Shown: positions 59,867 through 64,000 of the stretch, piece by piece | Layout of the letters: the number at the start of each line of letters is the position of its first letter | Numbering within the stretch: the first letter of the stretch is position 1 | NCBI RefSeq assembly: GCF_030704535.1 | Contig: NC_081821.1 | Span: forward strand, 9,315,001-9,379,000 | Source of the DNA: Vitis vinifera | Lineage: Eukaryota > Streptophyta > Magnoliopsida > Vitales > Vitaceae | Length of the DNA stretch: 64,000 bases | Direction of reading: 5' to 3' | Notes under the pieces: model-generated | Told to the model about the DNA's origin: nothing | Seen by the model: the letters and a program-made list of their open reading frames with translations, nothing else | The model's database searches: none | Position numbers and translations under genes: made by a program

Positions 59867-60913
59867 CACCCACCCCCTCTATCTCCTGTCTCTTCATTCT
59901 CATACCCCTATAGTAGCACTATCTATGAAAAAGGATCAACCCCATCACCATCATCATCTGTTAGCAGAATTAGTCCAACACTTCTTCTGATTATAGTGAT
60001 TCTAGCTATCATATTTTTCATCTCTGGCCTTCTCCATCTCCTTGTTAGATTTCTCATGAAGAGGCCATCTTCATTACTTTATCAATCTGGTAGGTACATA
60101 GAAACCTCTGGGTCTAATGCTTTCCAAAGACAACTGCAGCAACTCTTTCGCTTACATGACAGAGGTCTAGACCAAGCCTTCATAGATGCTCTACCTGTAT
60201 TCACCTACAAGGATATTGTGGGCTTGAAAGAGCCATTTGATTGTGCAGTCTGTCTAAGTGAGTTTTCAGAAAATGATCAGCTGAGATTGCTTGTGATGTG
60301 TAGCCATGCTTTCCACATCAACTGCATAGACACGTGGCTCCTATCAAACTCTACATGTCCTCTATGTAGAGGGACTCTTTTAAGCTCTGGCCTTCCTCTT
60401 GAAAATCCGGTGCAGAATGGAGATGATCCCAGAGAAGCATCAAACACGTTTCCTAGTGAAGGAGATCATGAAGGGTGTTCCTCTAGTCAGAAGCCAGTGA
60501 CTATGGAAGAAACTGGCAGCCAGAGGAGGGTCTTCCCTGTGAGACTTGGTAAGTTTAGAAGCTTGAATAATGAAGGAACACAAAGTGGGGAGAGAGAACA
60601 AGAGGGGACTAGCAGCTCCTATTTGGATGCCAGAAGATGCTACTCAATGGGGCCATGCCAGTATGTGGTTGGCGACTCAAACCTTCAAGTGGCTTTGTCT
60701 CATGACAATGGTGCTAGCAGTGAGGAGAAGCATGCCAAAGCAAGAGACCAACATGGGAATTGTTCAACTGATCATGAGGATGCGGAAGGGAAGAAAATCA
60801 GCAGTAGGATCAGAGGTGAGAGTTTCTCAGTCTCCAAGATCTGGCTCTGGCCCAAGAAGAACAAGGTCCCAAGCTCTTCAGACCCCCATATGAGTCTTCC
60901 ATTTGCCCCATAA
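59819..60913 (+). CDS. RING-H2 E3 ubiquitin ligase, ATL family (ATL13/46/47 type), 364 aa
   Basis: Intronless, as usual for ATLs. Residues 52-78 form a hydrophobic span (TLLLIIVILAIIFFISG). The ATL 'GLD' motif starts at residue 117 (RGLDQAFIDALPVF). The RING-H2 finger spans 142-183: Cys142, Cys145, Cys161, His163, His166, Cys169, Cys180, Cys183, with EPFDCAVCLSEF and CIDTWLLSNSTCPLCR. The Pro before the third Cys pair, common in ATLs, is Val-Met here (LLVMCSHAFH). The C-terminal region has RVFPVRLGKFRSLN, SSSYLDARRCYSMG and DSNLQVALS blocks that point to the ATL13/46/47 subgroup. Membrane-bound, it would recruit an E2 to ubiquitinate unknown targets. The start ATG follows a CATCTTCTAAA leader. 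Confidence 0.93.
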   Translation: MSRIPSQLKQKDDILIHPPPLSPVSSFSYPYSSTIYEKGSTPSPSSSVSRISPTLLLIIVILAIIFFISGLLHLLVRFLMKRPSSLLYQSGRYIETSGSNAFQRQLQQLFRLHDRGLDQAFIDALPVFTYKDIVGLKEPFDCAVCLSEFSENDQLRLLVMCSHAFHINCIDTWLLSNSTCPLCRGTLLSSGLPLENPVQNGDDPREASNTFPSEGDHEGCSSSQKPVTMEETGSQRRVFPVRLGKFRSLNNEGTQSGEREQEGTSSSYLDARRCYSMGPCQYVVGDSNLQVALSHDNGASSEEKHAKARDQHGNCSTDHEDAEGKKISSRIRGESFSVSKIWLWPKKNKVPSSSDPHMSLPFAP

Positions 60914-61422
60914 ATATGGGTTTGCCCATGTGATGAAAACTCTCTGTATTCTTTAGATCAATCAATGCATAAATTAATTACCAAAATCTGTTGATGTTTT
61001 TGATAGTTGAATTCAGGAAATCTGTGTCTTTTAAGTCCCCTGTCAGCACATCCACAAAATGAATTATGTCGAAGAGACTTTCACTATATTCTTAAAATAA
61101 AAGATAAAAAATAAAATAAAATAAAATAAAAATTTTCATTGACACAAACAAATTTTCGAACTTAAGAAAGCTCAAATCTAAATATCTTTTAACCCCATTA
61201 ATTTTAAGAAATTTTTGTTGATGCCCTGTTGAGTTCTATGAATTTATTCCAATTTTAGGTAAATATTAATGTTTAAGATAATCGATAATAAAATAATAAT
61301 AAAAATAAAAATCTCAGGGTAAAAAGGAAAGAAATAAAAAGGCGAAACTTTTCTTTTTCAACTAAACCCTCATACAAAATTTCATGTCCAAATCATAATA
61401 CTCCTTTCTTTTTCCCTCAACA
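60914..61422. other. ATL 3' flank and RDR2 promoter region
   Basis: AT-rich, with an AAAATAAAATAAAATAAAA run near 61105. No TATA box stands out. The last 40 bases are CT-rich, as in plant leaders. Confidence 0.4.
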
Positions 61423-61956
61423 ATGGCCGTAGGGGAGAGACCCACAGTGAAGGTCTCAAACATCCCTAAAACAGCAATAGCCAAGGAGCTCTGGAGCTTC
61501 CTGGAGTCCAAGCTGGGACCCAATACAATCTACGCTTTGGAAATCGCCACTGAGCACAAAAACTGGAAGTCCAGAGGCTTCGGCAGAGTTCAGTTCGAGA
61601 CCCTCCAAGCCAAGCGCGCTGCCGACCTCCTTTCTCTGCAAGGGGACCTCGTTTTCCGGGGCTCAAGCCTCTCCATCTCTGCCACCTTCGATGACATTAT
61701 TGTTCGACCCGTTGAGCCCAGAAACCAAGTCGACTCGGGGGTTCTCCATGTGGGCTTCTTAGTTGAAGACGATTGCATGTTGGTTTTGGAGTCGTGGGAG
61801 GGTGTGAAAACTTTGGTTATGCCTGAGAGGAATAGGGTGGAGTTTTGGGTGGACAAGGATGGGGAGCGGTACAAGTTGGAGGTTCCATTTGACGATGTGT
61901 TGGAGAGCTCTGCATGTTGTTTGGGAGGTGGGAAAGTTAATGCGCTGCTTTTGAAG
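61423..61956 (+). CDS. RDR2: RNA-dependent RNA polymerase 2 (RDR2-like), first coding exon, partial
   Basis: 178 codons from ATG to a donor AAG|GTATAC at 61957. The N-terminal part (VKVSNIPKTAIAKELWSFLE; YALEIATEHKNWKSRGFGRVQFET) is the RRM-like domain of plant RDR2. It is followed by the linker with FDDIIVRPVEPR, VEFWVDKDGE and YKLEVPFDDVLES. The catalytic DbDGD domain lies in later exons outside this window. In plants RDR2 turns Pol IV transcripts into double-stranded RNA for 24-nt siRNAs that direct DNA methylation of transposons. The frame continues 27 bases past the donor before a stop, so a short read-through form is possible but unlikely. The downstream DNA is transposon sequence, so it is not visible whether the rest of the gene follows or the gene is broken. 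Confidence 0.85.
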
Positions 61957-62028
61957 GTATACTTTCTTATCATGGTTGCTTGATTTTGATGGGAAATAGG
62001 AAGTAAAGCCCTGTGTTTTGAACTATTG

Positions 62029-62147
62029 ATCAAAAACCCTTGGTTCGTCCAAGGTAAGCTACTATTGGGTTTCTAGTTATGTGTGGAGGGTTTCTCTCCA
62101 CTTGTACTCCCCAAATCAAAAACCCTTGGTCCGTCCAAGGTAAGCTG
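62029..62147. repeat. Direct repeat of a 31-bp hairpin-forming unit
   Basis: ATCAAAAACCCTTGGTTCGT (continuing CCAAGGTAAGCT) at 62029-62060 recurs with one change at 62116-62147. Each unit contains CCTTGG-5-CCAAGG, an inverted repeat. It marks the edge of the Tat derivative and may be the LTR boundary or a doubled target. Confidence 0.7.
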
Positions 62148-63085
62148 ATGATCCGTCTGAGATCAATCCGTCTAAACCGAAACAAGCTCGGTCTGGCGCA
62201 AGAGAAGAGAGATTTCCTTCTCTCTGAATGCCAAACAGAATGGACAAACCAAACCAACTGGGATTTCGAAACGGACCAATCAACACAGCTGGAGATTCCA
62301 GACATTAAACAAATGGATAATTACACTTAGTGCCTGAACGATGGTTTAGACAACAACATTTGCGCCTAAAAGTCAATGTCTAGTAATTGCTATGTGCAAT
62401 TCGGGACATTGACAAACGTAAATGCATAGTCAACTACATGGTCTAAGACTCTTGCTCGACAACTAGTAAATGGCACTAGTCAACGGATTTTTTTTGTTGT
62501 GATTGCCCAATCCGCGCAGAGATGATGACATTGACTCTCTTGCTAAGACTTGATTTCCGCCCTAATGGCAATCATCATTACAAAAAAGGCATGAATGCAC
62601 CATCAGCGCTATGGCGATGGTGTCATTTGCTCTATAAAAACCCCTCGAGAAGCATGAAAAAGGTACGCTCGTACAGAACCATTCGAAATAATTGGATTCA
62701 TTCTCATTACTTTCTGACTTAAGCTTCGGAGGAGCGTGCCCGGACCACTTGTCCGGACATCCTTTTGTGTAGGGAAGAAGTTTGTCTGACTCTAGGGGAG
62801 CTAGACTAACCCAAATCCGGTTGGCACTACACCAACATTGGCGCCATCTGTGGAAACCGAAGAAACTAAGGATGTCAACACCCTCCAGAAGCCAATCATC
62901 AGCTATGGGTGGCAAGGATTATTTTGTATGGCGTAAAAGGATGGAGAGACGTCAACGAGAAAATGATCGGCAGATATAGACTCTGCTCTGTCAAATGAAA
63001 TGACTCAAAGAAGAGAATGAAGAATTGCGGGCTCAAGTATCAACAGTGGGTCCATCTCAAAGTTGGCACACTCAAAGTCGACAAA

Positions 63086-64000
63086 TTACCTCGAGACAGA
63101 TTGTTGAGGCATCTTACCCCGGGGACACAAAGTTCTCCTCTGGCAATTATTCAAGACAATCCAAGGAGGAAACTTTGCTAGGTCACCAACTGCAATCGGA
63201 GCTTGCCTCAATGTCCCTTCCTGACGTTTTCTCTCCCAATCCTCTAGACGAGCCTGGCGTGCCTCAAAATCTGCTAAACGAGCAATCTCATAGAAAAGCA
63301 AATCCTTCAGCACGAAGTGTTCACTAAGCACTAGAGACGGAGGAGCTAGCCGGGGAAATACGAGGATGATAAACGGTTTAGGATTGTTGATCAGCGCTAG
63401 CAAGTTCTTGTCCGATAAAAAAACCTTGTAAGCTCGTTCGACTGTGTCTATCTCGAATAGCTTGTTGAGTCAAGCGAATGAAGCTTTTTCCACCCACTCT
63501 ACAAGGTGTTCCCGCCTCTTCTTGCCTATATTGGACAAACAGAAAGATCATGAGTAAATTTACAGCAAGGAAGAAATGACAGTAAGATATAAAGAAAGTG
63601 ACAAACTCCTTGCTTATATTACACAAACAAAAAGATCGTGAGTAAATTTACAGCAAAGAAGAAATGATAGCAAGATATAAAGAAAGTGACAGAAACGTGG
63701 CCTACTCGGAATCTCCAACAAACGTTGTGGAGAAAAAACTCCATCCGGTCCCTCGGATGAACCACTCCAAGGACGGGATACTAGAACATGCCCCTTGGCC
63801 CAGCTTTTGCATGAATTTGGAAGACCAATCATCAGTTGGAGGGAAGGAATATAGGTAGATAAGCTGAACCTTTCTTTCTGGCTCATCTTGATAGTATAAA
63901 TGAACAAGACTTCCAGTAGGGAAAGATCCAGCTAGAAGAGCATGTCCAACACATTACACCCCATTAACACCCAGACAACATTTGGATGAAGAAAAGCTAG
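63086..64000 (-). pseudogene. Antisense gene of the deleted Tat element (partial)
   Basis: Minus-strand segments match the antisense gene of the full element: SEHFVLKDLLFYEIARLADF...RKRQEGTLRQAP (63330-63150) and NKLFEI...LSDKNLLALI (63470-63390). Beyond an apparent intron at about 63520-63700 lies LLEVLFIYTIKM...YIPSLQL (63930-63780). The coiled-coil 3' exon is absent because the gag remnant joins directly. The exon 1 part continues past the window end. Preservation here suggests it belonged to this lineage before the deletion. Confidence 0.75.
63540..63690. repeat. ~90-bp tandem duplication in the antisense-gene intron
   Basis: AAAGATCATGAGTAAATTTA...AAGATATAAAGAAAGTGACA at about 63543-63603 recurs at about 63631-63691 with a few changes (AAGATCGTGAG...). 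Confidence 0.8.

Larger units (their letters stand above)
62030..64000 (+). mobile_element. Internally deleted Tat-type Gypsy element, runs off the window
   Basis: An LTR-like region (left limit somewhere in 62030-62081, ending ACTACACCAACA near 62837) contains GTCCGGAC motifs near 62738-62758 and CTATAAAAACCCC. Then comes TTGGCGCCATCTGTGG, a Tat PBS. A gag start follows (ATG at 62872, MSTPSRSQSS), matching that of the full element at 18323, but it is broken by TAG at about 62978 and soon ends. Pol is absent. From about 63086 the minus strand encodes the antisense gene instead. The right LTR lies beyond the window, so the total length is unknown. Confidence 0.8.

Noticed and set aside
1-64000. 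CRISPR arrays, bacterial operons or phage features
   Set aside because: No regularly spaced short repeats with unique spacers exist; introns, LTR elements and domain content are those of a plant nucleus.

Overview
This is plant nuclear DNA, from a eudicot and most probably a grapevine (Vitis). Genes carry GT-AG introns in an AT-rich background. About half of the window is LTR retrotransposons, DNA transposons and LINE pieces. The Vitis assignment rests on my recognition of the repeat families and gene types, not on a database search.

Layout. 1-6386: mostly unassigned, with a decayed HIG1-domain gene fragment (938-1068) and a minus-strand solo Gypsy LTR (1739-2481). 6387-8244: a complete seven-exon gene for a bHLH-MYC N-terminal-domain protein of the group often labelled 'WNK-related'. 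8245-13053: spacer with diverged tandem repeats, a recent 140-bp tandem duplication, and a small single-exon gene for a 71-aa non-basic HLH protein (11756-11971). 13054-16726: an AT-rich, non-coding CACTA-like element. 17614-27904: a full-length 10.3-kb Tat-type Gypsy element with both LTRs, PBS, PPT, a gag and pol carrying many stops, and a spliced gene on the antisense strand. 29621-34857: a structurally complete autonomous hAT transposon with a perfect 8-bp target duplication and an open six-exon transposase gene. 35.4-54.6 kb: one ubiquitin-conjugating enzyme (UBC4/5 type) gene. Its 5' leader intron holds an antisense Copia element and its third intron holds a sense Copia element; each Copia contains a LINE fragment of the same family. 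55392-57793: a two-exon LRR receptor-like pseudokinase. 59819-60913: an intronless RING-H2 (ATL-type) E3 ligase. 61423-61956: the first coding exon of an RDR2-like RNA-dependent RNA polymerase. 62.03-64.0 kb: an internally deleted Tat relative that starts inside what should be the RDR2 first intron and runs off the window.

How it fits together. The host genes do not form a pathway: ubiquitin transfer (UBC E2 and ATL E3), receptor signalling, two transcription-related proteins and one small-RNA polymerase. The dominant story is transposon history. A possibly functional hAT copy sits beside retroelements whose stop codons and LTR differences are almost all transitions, as expected for methylated, silenced DNA. 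RDR2, a core component of transposon silencing, itself appears to carry a transposon in its first intron.
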